DNA of 64,000 nucleotides from Bin22 sp034428635. GTDB taxonomy: Bacteria; Chloroflexota; Dehalococcoidia; Lucifugimonadales; UBA3495. The notes under the pieces were generated by a model. The model did not search any database. It worked only from the letters and a program-made list of their open reading frames with translations, and was not told the DNA's origin. Positions within the stretch are counted from its first letter, which is position 1. The number at the start of each line of letters is the position of its first letter. Shown here in pieces: positions 1 through 7,969 of this stretch. A program made the translations under genes and the position numbers. Location of the stretch: positions 1 to 64,000 of the forward strand of contig DAOUHR010000042.1 in NCBI GenBank assembly GCA_034428635.1, read 5' to 3'.

Positions 1-2
1 CC

Positions 3-398
3 TTATGCCATGGCGAACCAGCGGGCCCAGAGCAGGGACAGGTCGGGTTTGGGCTTTGGGGCGGGCAGTTCCCGCATGAGCAATTTGTCGTACTTGCTCT
101 CCCAGGCCCAGGGGAGCAGGGCCAGCAGCATGCGCCGGGGTTCGGGGATGTCTCCCTTTTCCCTAACCTTGTCCAGGTAGTTGTGCAGGTGCATCCAGGT
201 GGTGAGGTGGAAGCCCTGGTCGGCGATCTTGCGGATTACCTCCAATGGTTTGGGCGGTTCCTGCTGGTCGGCCACGGCGCGGGCGTAGTCGTGGTGGACC
301 TCTTCGGTGACGCGGCGCATGCGGTAGATGGTGAGTTGGCGGTGGTACTTGCGCTGGAGGGCGCGGATTTCTCTTCTGATTTCGCTGAGGGTTCTCAT
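3..398 (-). CDS. hypothetical protein, 131 aa
   Basis: I do not recognise the family. The product is rich in Arg, Lys and Glu; the N-terminal third (from MRTLSEIRREIRAL) should form a basic helix, and the C-terminus is Pro/Trp rich. No signal peptide, membrane segment or catalytic motif is visible. The frame is open 15 codons further upstream, but the ATG at 396-398 is preceded by AAGGAGAAAA at good spacing, so this start is preferred. The stop is only 3 bases from the window edge. The gene is followed upstream by a repeat-filled gap and recF, with no evident functional link. Confidence 0.6.
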   Translation of the reverse strand: MRTLSEIRREIRALQRKYHRQLTIYRMRRVTEEVHHDYARAVADQQEPPKPLEVIRKIADQGFHLTTWMHLHNYLDKVREKGDIPEPRRMLLALLPWAWESKYDKLLMRELPAPKPKPDLSLLWARWFAMA

Positions 399-417
399 GG
401 TTTTCTCCTTTTGTTTT

Positions 418-626
418 TTCCACGAAGGGACACGAAGGGGCACGAAGGTGGGATTTTTTGAAATGTGTGCCGTTTTGTGCCATTTTGTGTCATTTTTGCC
501 CTCACGCCGGGGTTGGTTCCGGAGGGTGAGGGGGTATTGTCAATTGGACAGGGCAGACACATAGGTCTGCCCCTACGGTGGCGGCGGTTGGGCCAGGGCA
601 GACACGCAGGTCTGCCCCTACGGTGG
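418..626. repeat. intergenic repeats: CCACGAA motif and paired 33-bp hairpin units
   Basis: The 357-base gap between the first gene and recF holds no convincing gene. It contains a CCACGAA/CACGAA cluster (about 419-447), related to motifs near 26383 and 52027, and two near-identical 33-bp units at 549-581 and 594-626. Each unit contains an 8-bp perfect stem GGGCAGAC...GTCTGCCC followed by CCTACGGTGG. They differ at only a few positions in the loop. They look like dispersed palindromic repeats rather than terminators, since no T-run follows. Confidence 0.7.
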
Positions 627-755
627 GGAGTGGTTGCCTCCGGTTTCTTTTTTCAAGGCTGTATTCTTATGGTGAAGATGGGTTATGCAGGATGGCAAGG
701 GGGTGGTGTCAGGGAATTTGAGGTTGTGAGGGAGTGGGTACAGGACTGTGCGCGT

Positions 756-1943
756 TTACGATTCCGCCGCAAGGGGTGCGACCGCGCCATCTGCCACGCG
801 CAGGTAGGTGGCGTTGTTGCCGAAGTAAAGACGCACCAGGCCAGGGTCGGTGGTGGTGATGAGGGACTGGCCGTAGCCGGAGACTTTTTCCAGCACCCGG
901 CGGCGGCGGTCTTCGTCCATTTCGGAGAGTACGTCGTCCAGCAGGACCACCGGTTCGTCCTGGCGGATCTCGGACAGATAGGAGGCCTCGGCCAGGCGCA
1001 GGGTCAGGGCAATGGTCCGGGCCTGGCCCCGGGAGGCGAAGGTACCCATGTCCACGCCGTCCAGCAGCAGCTGGAAGTCGTCCCGGTGGGGGCCGACGGC
1101 GGTGCTGCCGGTGGCCAGTTCACGGGCACGCAGTCCCGCCAGGGCCTGGCGAAAGTGGCTGGCGGTGGCATCGACGTCCTCGCCCACGGGTACGCTGGGC
1201 AGGTGTTCGAGGGTCAGCAGTTCCCCGGGGCTGCTGAGGTTCCGGTGATGGTCAGCGCACAGTCCGGCCAGCATACTTATGGCCCGGGCCCGCTGCCAGC
1301 TTAACCAGGCGCCCTCGCGAACCAGGCGGTCGTCCCAGAACTCCAGCTCGGAATTTTCGGCCCGCCCCTCGCGCAGCAGGCGCAGCAGGCGGTTGCGCTG
1401 GCGGACCACTTGGGTGTAACGCTGGAGGGCCTTCAGGTAGAGGGGATCACCCTGGGAGATGAGGATATCCAGGTAACGGCGGCGGCCCGCCGGCGGGCCC
1501 TGGACCAACTGGATATCGTCGGCGTTGAAGAGGACGGCGCCCACGGTCCCCACCAGGTCGGCGGCGGTGCGGCGGACGCGGTTGACCCGGATTTCCTTGC
1601 GGACGGAGTAGTTGAGGCCTGCCCTGCCGCCGGACGCTGGAACGGAGGCAGAGGGTGTGGTGCAGGAGTAGCCGACGAACACCAGTACGCGCTGGTCGTC
1701 CCTTTCCAGGTGGCCGCCTACCAAGGCCTGCTGTCCGTCCCTGGCGGCAGCGAAGTTGACCACCTCGCGCTCGTTTTCGGCGCGGAAGGAACGGGCAATG
1801 GCCAGCAGGTACACCGCTTCCAGGAGGGTGGTCTTGCCCTGGGCGTTGGCCCCGCACAACACCACCACGCCGGGAGGCAGGGCCAGGTCCAGCGCGGCAA
1901 AGTTGCGAAAGTTGGTCAGGATCAGGCGAGACAGAAGGGCCAA
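756..1943 (-). CDS. recF: DNA replication and repair protein RecF
   Basis: RecF is an SMC-like ATPase that binds gapped DNA with RecO and RecR and helps load RecA at stalled forks. The 395-aa product has the family's usual length. It begins with the typical LxLxNFRN strand (residues 7-15), a Walker A loop GANAQGKTT at 31-39, the VGPHRDDF motif in the later third, and a C-terminal signature and Walker B (LLDDVLSEMD). The start is a TTG (1941-1943) behind GGAGG about 10 bases upstream; no better in-frame ATG exists. It is not next to dnaA, dnaN or gyrB here, and stands alone between repeat-rich gaps. Confidence 0.95.
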   Translation of the reverse strand: MALLSRLILTNFRNFAALDLALPPGVVVLCGANAQGKTTLLEAVYLLAIARSFRAENEREVVNFAAARDGQQALVGGHLERDDQRVLVFVGYSCTTPSASVPASGGRAGLNYSVRKEIRVNRVRRTAADLVGTVGAVLFNADDIQLVQGPPAGRRRYLDILISQGDPLYLKALQRYTQVVRQRNRLLRLLREGRAENSELEFWDDRLVREGAWLSWQRARAISMLAGLCADHHRNLSSPGELLTLEHLPSVPVGEDVDATASHFRQALAGLRARELATGSTAVGPHRDDFQLLLDGVDMGTFASRGQARTIALTLRLAEASYLSEIRQDEPVVLLDDVLSEMDEDRRRRVLEKVSGYGQSLITTTDPGLVRLYFGNNATYLRVADGAVAPLAAES

Positions 1944-2040
1944 AGGTGGGGAGACCTCCGGGCAGATGTGGGGTGCGCCTGGGGTAATTTTAGCAGTAGG
2001 GCGGGAGTGATGTAGGGGCGAAGTCGGGACGATGGCGCTT

Positions 2041-2189
2041 TAGGGAGCCTCTGAACAAGTCATTAGCGTTGAATCGACAATTCAGTATCAGGATGCAAGC
2101 CAATGAGTTTCAGATAGGAACTTAACGCCATCACCCCCATCCTAACCTTCCCCCGTCAAGGGGGCAGGGACTTATTCAGAGGTTTCCTA
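2041..2189. mobile_element. MITE-like element, about 149 bp, family with CCTCTGAAYAAGTC ends
   Basis: The ends are imperfect inverted repeats of 21 bp with 3 mismatches (TAGGRARCCTCTGAAYAAGTC as a consensus pattern, split by ambiguity). The interior carries a CCCCCATCC...CCCCCGTCAAGGGGG hairpin module that recurs near 29490, 40738 and 56566. No coding capacity and no clear target duplication are visible. A degenerate end of the same kind (GGACTTATTCGGATG) lies near 2816. Confidence 0.6.
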
Positions 2190-2376
2190 GTTTCCGGTCA
2201 CTCTGAGTGAAGCCGAAGAGGCCAGAGGCCTTGCCCGTGAGGGACCATTGGGTTCATAGTCCAGTTTTGCGGGCAGGATTGCAGGCGCTTCGGCAGGCTA
2301 TCAGGGCCATGCCCTCGGGTCGGGGCATTGATCAGAAGTACAGAACTCGATTGTTTTGACCTCACTAAACGTCCGG

Positions 2377-2573
2377 TTGGGCAATCGCGCTTTAGATTCA
2401 GACTATAGGTGGCAGACATCCGCCAGGTATAAGACAGGTCGCTCTGAGCTGGCCGAAGGGCCTGAAATCCTGCATGTCAGCCCGGTTACGGGTCCCCCAG
2501 TCGGCCGGTGGGATGGAGTTTAGATTCTTCACTCCGTTCAGAATGACAATTTAAACATAATGCGATTGCCCTG
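2377..2573. mobile_element. 197-bp MITE-like repeat, copy 1
   Basis: A 197-bp unit almost identical to the one at 10988-11184 and to the truncated copy that follows at 2584. It starts GGGCAATCGCG and ends CGCATT-complementary GCGATTGCCCTG, i.e. terminal inverted repeats, with the first two bases changed from CA to TT in this copy. It carries no open frame of note. No flanking duplication is visible, and exactly 10 bp separate it from the next copy. Confidence 0.8.
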
Positions 2574-2583
2574 GAGAGGCGGG

Positions 2584-2755
2584 TAGGGCAATCGCGTTTT
2601 AGATTCAGACTATAGGCGGCAGACATCCGCCAGGTATAAGACAGGTCGCTCTGAGCTTGCCGAAGGGCCTGAAATCCTGCATGTCAGCCCGGTTACGGTT
2701 CCCCCAGTCGGCCTGTGGGATGGAGTTTAGATTCTTCACTCCGTTCAGAATGACA
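2584..2755. mobile_element. 197-bp MITE-like repeat, copy 2, truncated
   Basis: A direct repeat of the preceding unit lacking its last 25 bp: similarity ends at GAATGACA (2755), so the right terminal repeat is missing. Sequence identity to copies 1 and 3 is very high across the rest. The remainder of the gap to 2903 has no gene; it holds only a short remnant of the CCTCTGAA-type repeat. Confidence 0.78.
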
Positions 2756-2903
2756 TACTAACGGGGCAACTTCTTTACCAGGCACATACTCCTGTTACCC
2801 GTTTAAGAGGGAAAGGACTTATTCGGATGTTCAGACCAACCAGCGTACCCATGCGTGTGCGGCCCCAGGGAGTGACTGAACACAATATCCTGAAACCCGC
2901 TGC

Positions 2904-4397
2904 CTATCCCTCGTTGGACAGTGGACGGGAAAGCATGTCCTTGACTCTCTCGGTTATGCCCGCCTGGTCGTAGTTGCGCATGAGGTTGATGCGGTTGCGG
3001 TTGGGGTCGCCGCCGTGCCAGTACTCGTAAATTTCCTGGCGCATGCCGAAGGAGGACACGGCCAGGTCGTGGGCCAGGCGGAAGAGGCGGGACTTGTACT
3101 CCACGTCCACGCCCTTGCCCCGCATGTACCGGTCCAGGTAGGGCCGCAGGTCGGGGCTGGCCAGATCCTTTTCGCTGGGCTGCATAATAATGCCGGAACC
3201 GCAGATTTCCCGCAAAAGCTCAACCATACGTGACGACATCTGGGAAAAGTAGATGTTCATGGCGTTCATGTCGCCCAGGGACATCAGGCCGTCCTCGGTC
3301 AGGAAAGCGTTGTGCTCGATGCCGTCCATGGCGTGGCGCCACATTTCCGTATAAGTGGCCATCTCGCCCAGCTTGGCGGATACCTCCCGGTATTCGATGA
3401 CGCCGATGGCCTCGGCGATGAGGGTGGCGACGGAGGTCATCAGCTTCATGCGCTGGTGGATTCGCACCAGGTTGGGCCAGCCCTGGAAATTGGTGCGGCG
3501 GGTGAGGTGGGCCACCAGGGGCGACGAGTCGTACAGCATGAAGATGCGGTCCCAGGGCACCAGCACCTCTTCGAAGAAGAGCATTGCGTCCTGCTCGTCG
3601 TAGTTCAGGCCCAGAGGGTGGCCGAACCCGCCATAGCCGGATGAGACGGGCTCCCGGCACATTATCTTCATGCCCGGGGAGTTGGTGGGGATGGAGAAGG
3701 CCAGGACGCACTTGGGGTCGGAGCGGCGCAGGAAGGTGGCGGACAGGGAGACATAGGTCTCGTTGCTGATGGGCGCGGCGGTGGCAAGCTGCTTGCCGCC
3801 GGTGATGATGACGCCCTCGCCGGTCTCCTCGACAACGTGGAGGGCCAGTTCCTCCTCGATGATGTTGCGCTGCTCGTTCTGAGGCTGCTGGCTGCGGTCC
3901 ACCTGGGGGTCGCCCAGGGCGTGGGTGAGGAACAGGTCATTCTCCTGGCAGTAGCGGTGGTAGTTGGCGATGTTCTCGCCGAAATCGCACTTGGGGTGTT
4001 TCACCGAACCCAGGGAGTCGCGGATGGCGTAGAGGGCCGCGATGTGCGGGGCCAGGATGTCGGGGCTGCGGCCAAGCTGGCCCCAGCTCTGTTCGTTCCA
4101 GATTTCACTGTTGCGCCGTTTGCGTTTCAGGTCTCCGGCGGAGCGGGGCAGCAGCCAGGAGTAGCTGCAGCGGTTGCCCGTGTCGGGAGATACGAAGGTC
4201 ATCTCATCGCGGAAAGCTGGGGAGTGCTGCAGGTCGTAGATGCGAGCCAGTTCGTTGACCATGCCCCGGAAGGCGGGGTGGTCGGGCACACTGGATACTC
4301 GCTCACCGTCCAGCCAGACTTCCCGGTTGTCTTTGAGGCTTTCGATATAGCGGGCGCCGGTCATGGCGCCGGCGGCGGTGGTAACGTCAAGGATCAT
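2904..4397 (-). CDS. 4-hydroxyphenylacetate 3-monooxygenase family (HpaB-like) oxygenase
   Basis: A 497-aa member of the HpaB/PvcC family of two-component, FADH2-dependent aromatic hydroxylases, which hydroxylate phenols ortho to an existing OH using FADH2 from a separate reductase. Diagnostic stretches are the N-terminal MTGARYIESLKDNREVWLDG, the FHSTGGKQ-equivalent ITGGKQLATAAP, the RREPVSSGYGG-like CREPVSSGYGGFGHPLG, and DEQDAMLFFEEVLVPWDRIF. Length matches the family. The ATG is preceded by GGGAGGG. No HpaC-like reductase lies in this window, so the flavin donor must be encoded elsewhere. The exact substrate cannot be told from sequence. Confidence 0.88.
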   Translation of the reverse strand: MILDVTTAAGAMTGARYIESLKDNREVWLDGERVSSVPDHPAFRGMVNELARIYDLQHSPAFRDEMTFVSPDTGNRCSYSWLLPRSAGDLKRKRRNSEIWNEQSWGQLGRSPDILAPHIAALYAIRDSLGSVKHPKCDFGENIANYHRYCQENDLFLTHALGDPQVDRSQQPQNEQRNIIEEELALHVVEETGEGVIITGGKQLATAAPISNETYVSLSATFLRRSDPKCVLAFSIPTNSPGMKIMCREPVSSGYGGFGHPLGLNYDEQDAMLFFEEVLVPWDRIFMLYDSSPLVAHLTRRTNFQGWPNLVRIHQRMKLMTSVATLIAEAIGVIEYREVSAKLGEMATYTEMWRHAMDGIEHNAFLTEDGLMSLGDMNAMNIYFSQMSSRMVELLREICGSGIIMQPSEKDLASPDLRPYLDRYMRGKGVDVEYKSRLFRLAHDLAVSSFGMRQEIYEYWHGGDPNRNRINLMRNYDQAGITERVKDMLSRPLSNEG

Positions 4398-4554
4398 GGA
4401 AGCCCTCCCTGCAATGAGCCCTTCGGGTTGGGGTCAATAATACTTGGCACAGGGAACGTTGGCAAAGGCCCGACGCGCGGGGAGGTAGTTGAGGAAGGCA
4501 CTTGAAGGAACGGACTTCAAAGCATGGCTGAAAAGCCCGATTACGGAAATCGGG

Positions 4555-4687
4555 CAGGGCAAACGCACTCTCCTCCCAAATCGGAGTCCCCAGGCCAAAA
4601 CGAGGGCTGCTTCGATGCTCTTCTGGTTCGAGGTTCCCGCCTGCGCGGGAACGACGGGTTTCCCAAAGTTAGAATGCGTTTGCCCTA
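4555..4687. mobile_element. 133-bp MITE-like element with CAGGGCA ends and 10-bp flanking repeat
   Basis: The ends are CAGGGCAAACGCA and its inverse TGCGTTTGCCCTA. The flanks GGAAATCGGG (4545-4554) and GGTAATCGGG (4688-4697) agree at 9 of 10 positions, as expected for a 10-bp target duplication. The interior has a GTTCCCGCC(T)GCGCGGGAAC hairpin (about 4633-4651). A diverged 134-bp relative is at 13284-13417. No gene was found in the gap 4398-4723. Confidence 0.72.
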
Positions 4688-4723
4688 GGTAATCGGGCCA
4701 TTTCGCGGAAATGTTCAGCAGTC

Positions 4724-5848
4724 CTACCCCGTGGCTGTGGCGCTGGCATTCACAGCGGGAGAATTGCCGTCTTCGACCTTCGCCGGAGGCTGCGGTCCCT
4801 TTCTGAGGACGGAAGTAACCTGATGCATGTGGCTGAGAATTTCCCGGTACGACTTGAACGTGCCGGTTTCGTAATAGGGAATGCCCCGTTGCTGGCAGAA
4901 CTCCTTTACTATGGGCCGCGCCTTGCCCAGCTTGTTCCTGGGCATCATTGAGAAGAGGTGGTGCTCAATCTGGTAGTTGAGCCCGCCGTAAAGGAAATCG
5001 ACCACAAAATTGGGTTTGACGTTGCGAGTGGTGAGTACCTGCGTGCGCAAGAAATCCAGGGGCTCGTCCTTGTCGAGGATCAGCATTCCCTTGTGGTTCG
5101 GGGCGAAAACCAGCCCGAAGTACAACCCGAAAAGTCCCTGGTGGATCAGGGCGAAGACCAATGCCTGCCAGGGACTGAGCGCATATACGAGGAGGCCGGC
5201 ATAGAGCGTAAAGTGCAGCGCCATCAAAGCCAGTTCCGGAAGATAGGTGCCGGGTCTGCGCCTGCTGACCAGGAACTGGGCGCTGGAGAAGCGAAGGGCC
5301 AGGCACTCGAATGTCAGGATGGGCAGGAAATAGAACGCCTGGTATGCCGCCATGAACCGGAATATGCCCCGCATACGGACGGCTTTCTCTTCCGAGAAGG
5401 CAAACACCGGAATATGAGTGTGCGGATCATCGTCAAGGTCATTCGGGCTTCGGTGGTGCTGGTTGTGCTGGTTAAGCCACCAGGACTGGCTCATGCTCAG
5501 CAGAAAACACACGGCGTAGCCGGTCAGGCGGTTTCCCCGTATCGACCGAAAGACTCCAAAATGCCCGGCGTCGTGCCCGATATAGCCGATCTGGCCAAAC
5601 ACAAAGGCCAGGAATACTGCGTTGGCTATCTGGAGCCAGAAATTGTCCACCAAAATAAGAAAGGCGATGCTCGTGCAGAGCATAGCCAGGGTGGAGGTTA
5701 TCTTGATGGTGTAGTAACGAAGCTGCCGGTCCAGCAGGCCCTGCTCCCGGATGCGGCGGGGTAATTCAGCGAAATCGGCCACCTGGTCCGGCTGCGTCGA
5801 TTCCTGGGGTGTGAACGGAGTGGCAAAGGTGTCAGTAGAATCCGGCAT
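4724..5848 (-). CDS. membrane fatty acid desaturase
   Basis: A di-iron acyl desaturase of the FA_desaturase family, acting on membrane lipid or acyl-CoA chains. The three histidine boxes are HDAGH (about residue 92), HNQHH (about 129) and QIEHH (about 293); Gln in place of the first His in the third box is typical of front-end/linoleoyl-CoA desaturase-like proteins. Hydrophobic segments flank the boxes. No N-terminal cytochrome b5 domain is present. The frame opens at a TTG 12 codons upstream, but the ATG at 5846-5848 has GAGGAG upstream and is preferred. The leader contains interleaved inverted repeats (see 5919-6009). Confidence 0.88.
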   Translation of the reverse strand: MPDSTDTFATPFTPQESTQPDQVADFAELPRRIREQGLLDRQLRYYTIKITSTLAMLCTSIAFLILVDNFWLQIANAVFLAFVFGQIGYIGHDAGHFGVFRSIRGNRLTGYAVCFLLSMSQSWWLNQHNQHHRSPNDLDDDPHTHIPVFAFSEEKAVRMRGIFRFMAAYQAFYFLPILTFECLALRFSSAQFLVSRRRPGTYLPELALMALHFTLYAGLLVYALSPWQALVFALIHQGLFGLYFGLVFAPNHKGMLILDKDEPLDFLRTQVLTTRNVKPNFVVDFLYGGLNYQIEHHLFSMMPRNKLGKARPIVKEFCQQRGIPYYETGTFKSYREILSHMHQVTSVLRKGPQPPAKVEDGNSPAVNASATATG

Positions 5849-5918
5849 ATTCTCGATAATCTCCTCTTTCAGGCGGGTAAGCAAGATAGACTCAGGGTTT
5901 CCCCGGGATATTCAGTAT

Positions 5919-6009
5919 GTTGGTAGAAGAACTTGGGCAGGCACTCGTAAACCGTCTCAAAAGTCCATCTACCAACAATGGAAGGGCTACCGGGGATGTG
6001 TTTTGAGAC
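5919..6009 (-). promoter_or_regulatory. interleaved inverted repeats in the desaturase leader (possible pseudoknot)
   Basis: Two perfect 9-bp inverted repeats are interleaved: GTTGGTAGA (5919-5927) with TCTACCAAC (5968-5976), and GTCTCAAAA (5954-5962) with TTTTGAGAC (6001-6009). The order A-B-A'-B' is that of a pseudoknot if transcribed. The region lies upstream of the desaturase start on its coding strand. Whether it is transcribed is not known. Confidence 0.4.
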
Positions 6010-6063
6010 CATCTCTTGGCGGACCCGGATTCTCGAGAACACGACCAAATACACTGGCAAACC

Positions 6064-6094
6064 AAAACCGGGGCGGGCCAACAACCCACCCCGG
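6064..6094 (-). terminator. Rho-independent terminator after the VOC gene
   Basis: Read on the minus strand, a 10-bp stem CCGGGGTGGG/CCCGCCCCGG (one G-U pair) with a 7-base loop is followed by TTTTGGTTT. It lies 36 bases beyond the stop of the VOC gene. Confidence 0.65.
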
Positions 6095-6129
6095 TGAACG
6101 TAATGTGGCGTTACCTGAATTGCAACTGC

Positions 6130-6648
6130 CTAGTCGGCGGCGCCGATAGGAAGCTTGGCGCCCTGGAAGGGGCCCTCGGTGGCCTCAAAGCTCTGGGCAA
6201 AGGCCATAAGCTCTTCGTCAGACTGATTTTCCAGGTCTATAGGGCGGCCGAAACCCTGCTTGACTATGAAGCCGGTCTTGTAATAGACCTCGCCCACGTT
6301 GCCTTCCGGGTCCTCGAAATAGATGCTGTTGGAAATGCCGTGGGTGACGGTGCGCAGGATGGTGGTGCCTTCCTTCTTGAACCGGCGGTCCAGCTCCCTC
6401 AGGGCCTCCATGCTGGGGACGATGAAGGATACCTGGCCCACGTTGCGGGTGCGGGGCCGGTTTTCGTTGGCCTGGCCCAGGTTAAGTTCGTGGTGCTCGT
6501 TTTCGGGGTCGGCGCTCAGGAAGCAACTGCCCCGGTCGGGGTCCTCGTCGGTGACGGTCAGGCCAAGAACACGGGTGTAGAAGTCGCGCATCTTCAGGAA
6601 GTCGTCGCAGATAATGCCCACGTGGCCCAAGTTGGATATGAGAGCCAT
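6130..6648 (-). CDS. VOC family (glyoxalase/extradiol dioxygenase-like) protein
   Basis: A 172-aa vicinal-oxygen-chelate protein built from two beta-alpha-beta-beta-beta modules. Metal-ligand-like residues are H9 in NLGHVGIICDD, a His in ENEHHELNLGQ (about residues 51-57) and a Glu in FEDPEGNVGEVYY (about 125). The central stretch MRDFYTRVLGLTVTDED is characteristic of the fold. The length fits one-domain extradiol-dioxygenase/glyoxalase relatives plus a C-terminal tail. A GGAGG stands 7 bases before the ATG. Substrate unknown; the many oxygenase-type genes nearby suggest catabolism. Confidence 0.82.
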   Translation of the reverse strand: MALISNLGHVGIICDDFLKMRDFYTRVLGLTVTDEDPDRGSCFLSADPENEHHELNLGQANENRPRTRNVGQVSFIVPSMEALRELDRRFKKEGTTILRTVTHGISNSIYFEDPEGNVGEVYYKTGFIVKQGFGRPIDLENQSDEELMAFAQSFEATEGPFQGAKLPIGAAD

Positions 6649-6721
6649 GTCAGTACCTCCGTATGTAGCTTGGGGATAATGTTAGCACTAGCGAAAGGCC
6701 TTTACAAGTTGAAGCCTGCCG

Positions 6722-7945
6722 TCAGTCGTCGGCCGCAATTTCCTTCTCTTCGGAATCGACCGATGAAAGTTGTCTCGGCAAGGTTTCTATCTGCTCAAAT
6801 TCCTTTATGTCGGTGGGGTCAACGGCCCTCATTTCCGCCATTCTCCTGGCCGAGACCAGTACCCTGCCCTCCAGCGAACCAACGGAGGAATTGAAGGCGC
6901 TGACGGTCTGGGTCAGGCGCTGCTGCACCGTCCCGTAGTTCTTCAGGAACATAAGCAGGCGTTCGTGCATCTCCGAGCCGAGCTTGCGGATTTCATCGGC
7001 GTTCCTGGCAAATTCCCACTTCTGCCACCCGCTGTTGACTGCCCAGAGCATGGCGACGAGGGTGGCTGGCGTGGCGATGGCAATCTTTAGGCTCATGGCA
7101 TAGTTGATCAGGTCCTTGTCTGCCCTGAGGGCGGCGGCCAGGAACTGGTCTCCGGGGATAAACATCACTACGAAATCCAGCGAACCTGGAACCACATTGC
7201 CGTAGTTCTTGCGAGACAGGCCGGTAACCTGGGCTTTCAACGCGGCGGCGTGCCTGGCCCAGGCGGCGTCTGCGGCAGCTTCGTCGTCGGCAGCCTGGGC
7301 TTCCAGGGCAGCAGCGACGGAGGCCTTGGCGTCCACCACGATGGAGCGGCCCTCAGGGAGCCTTACAATCAGGTCGGGGCGGTCTTGTCCTGAACCGGTA
7401 GTCTCCTGTTCGGCGAAGTCGCTGTAGGCCGTCATATTCGCCATCTCAACAACTCGCCGCAGCTGAACCTCGCCCCAGTTGCCAACCTGCCGCACGTCGG
7501 TCAACGCCGACGACAGCTTTCCGGTTTCGGCGGCCAGGGACTGGCTCTGCTGCACGAGCGACTCAATCTGGGGGTTCAGCTTGCTGTAGTTCTCGGACAG
7601 GGGTTTGACCAGTTCCTGGAACTGCTGGTGCCGCTGCTGCAGTTCCCGGCTGGCCGACTCCAGGGTCTTGCCCAGGTTTTCGTTGGCCAGTTTGAGGAAC
7701 TGGTCGTTGTTGCCCTGCAGGGCTTCCGCGGCGGTGAGCTTGGCCGCCTCGGTGAACTGGGCCCTGGCGGATTCGAGCAACTGCTGGGTGGTGGCGGCCT
7801 GCTCCAACTGGCCCTGCAAACGAGCCACCTCCGCCTGACGGTCAGCCGATTCCCGGGTGGCCCGGCCGCTCCGCAAAACCCAGCCCACCAGCCCGCCTAT
7901 AGCTCCCCCGAGCGCCAGGACACTAATCAGAATCACAGTCTCCAT
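6722..7945 (-). CDS. rmuC: DNA recombination protein RmuC
   Basis: A 407-aa RmuC family protein, known to limit inversions at short inverted repeats. It has an N-terminal membrane anchor (residues 3-25), a long Ala/Gln/Glu coiled coil to about residue 140, and the conserved RmuC core: WGEVQLRRVVEMA, DLIVRLPEGRSIVVDAKAS and the FIPGDQFLAAAL block. Length and domain order match the family. The C-terminal tail is acidic and variable. It is interesting beside so many inverted-repeat elements, but no causal link can be drawn from sequence. Confidence 0.92.
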   Translation of the reverse strand: METVILISVLALGGAIGGLVGWVLRSGRATRESADRQAEVARLQGQLEQAATTQQLLESARAQFTEAAKLTAAEALQGNNDQFLKLANENLGKTLESASRELQQRHQQFQELVKPLSENYSKLNPQIESLVQQSQSLAAETGKLSSALTDVRQVGNWGEVQLRRVVEMANMTAYSDFAEQETTGSGQDRPDLIVRLPEGRSIVVDAKASVAAALEAQAADDEAAADAAWARHAAALKAQVTGLSRKNYGNVVPGSLDFVVMFIPGDQFLAAALRADKDLINYAMSLKIAIATPATLVAMLWAVNSGWQKWEFARNADEIRKLGSEMHERLLMFLKNYGTVQQRLTQTVSAFNSSVGSLEGRVLVSARRMAEMRAVDPTDIKEFEQIETLPRQLSSVDSEEKEIAADD

Positions 7946-7969
7946 AGTTCGCCCCCAAGGCTTTCAATG

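Noticed and set aside
549..626. Possible CRISPR remnant
   Set aside because: Only two units, each with an internal palindrome and a non-variable interval; no cas genes in the window.
2198..2419. A 73-codon frame inside the first repeat-rich gap
   Set aside because: It spans the boundary of a MITE-like repeat, is not repeated with the other copies as a gene and has no recognisable product.
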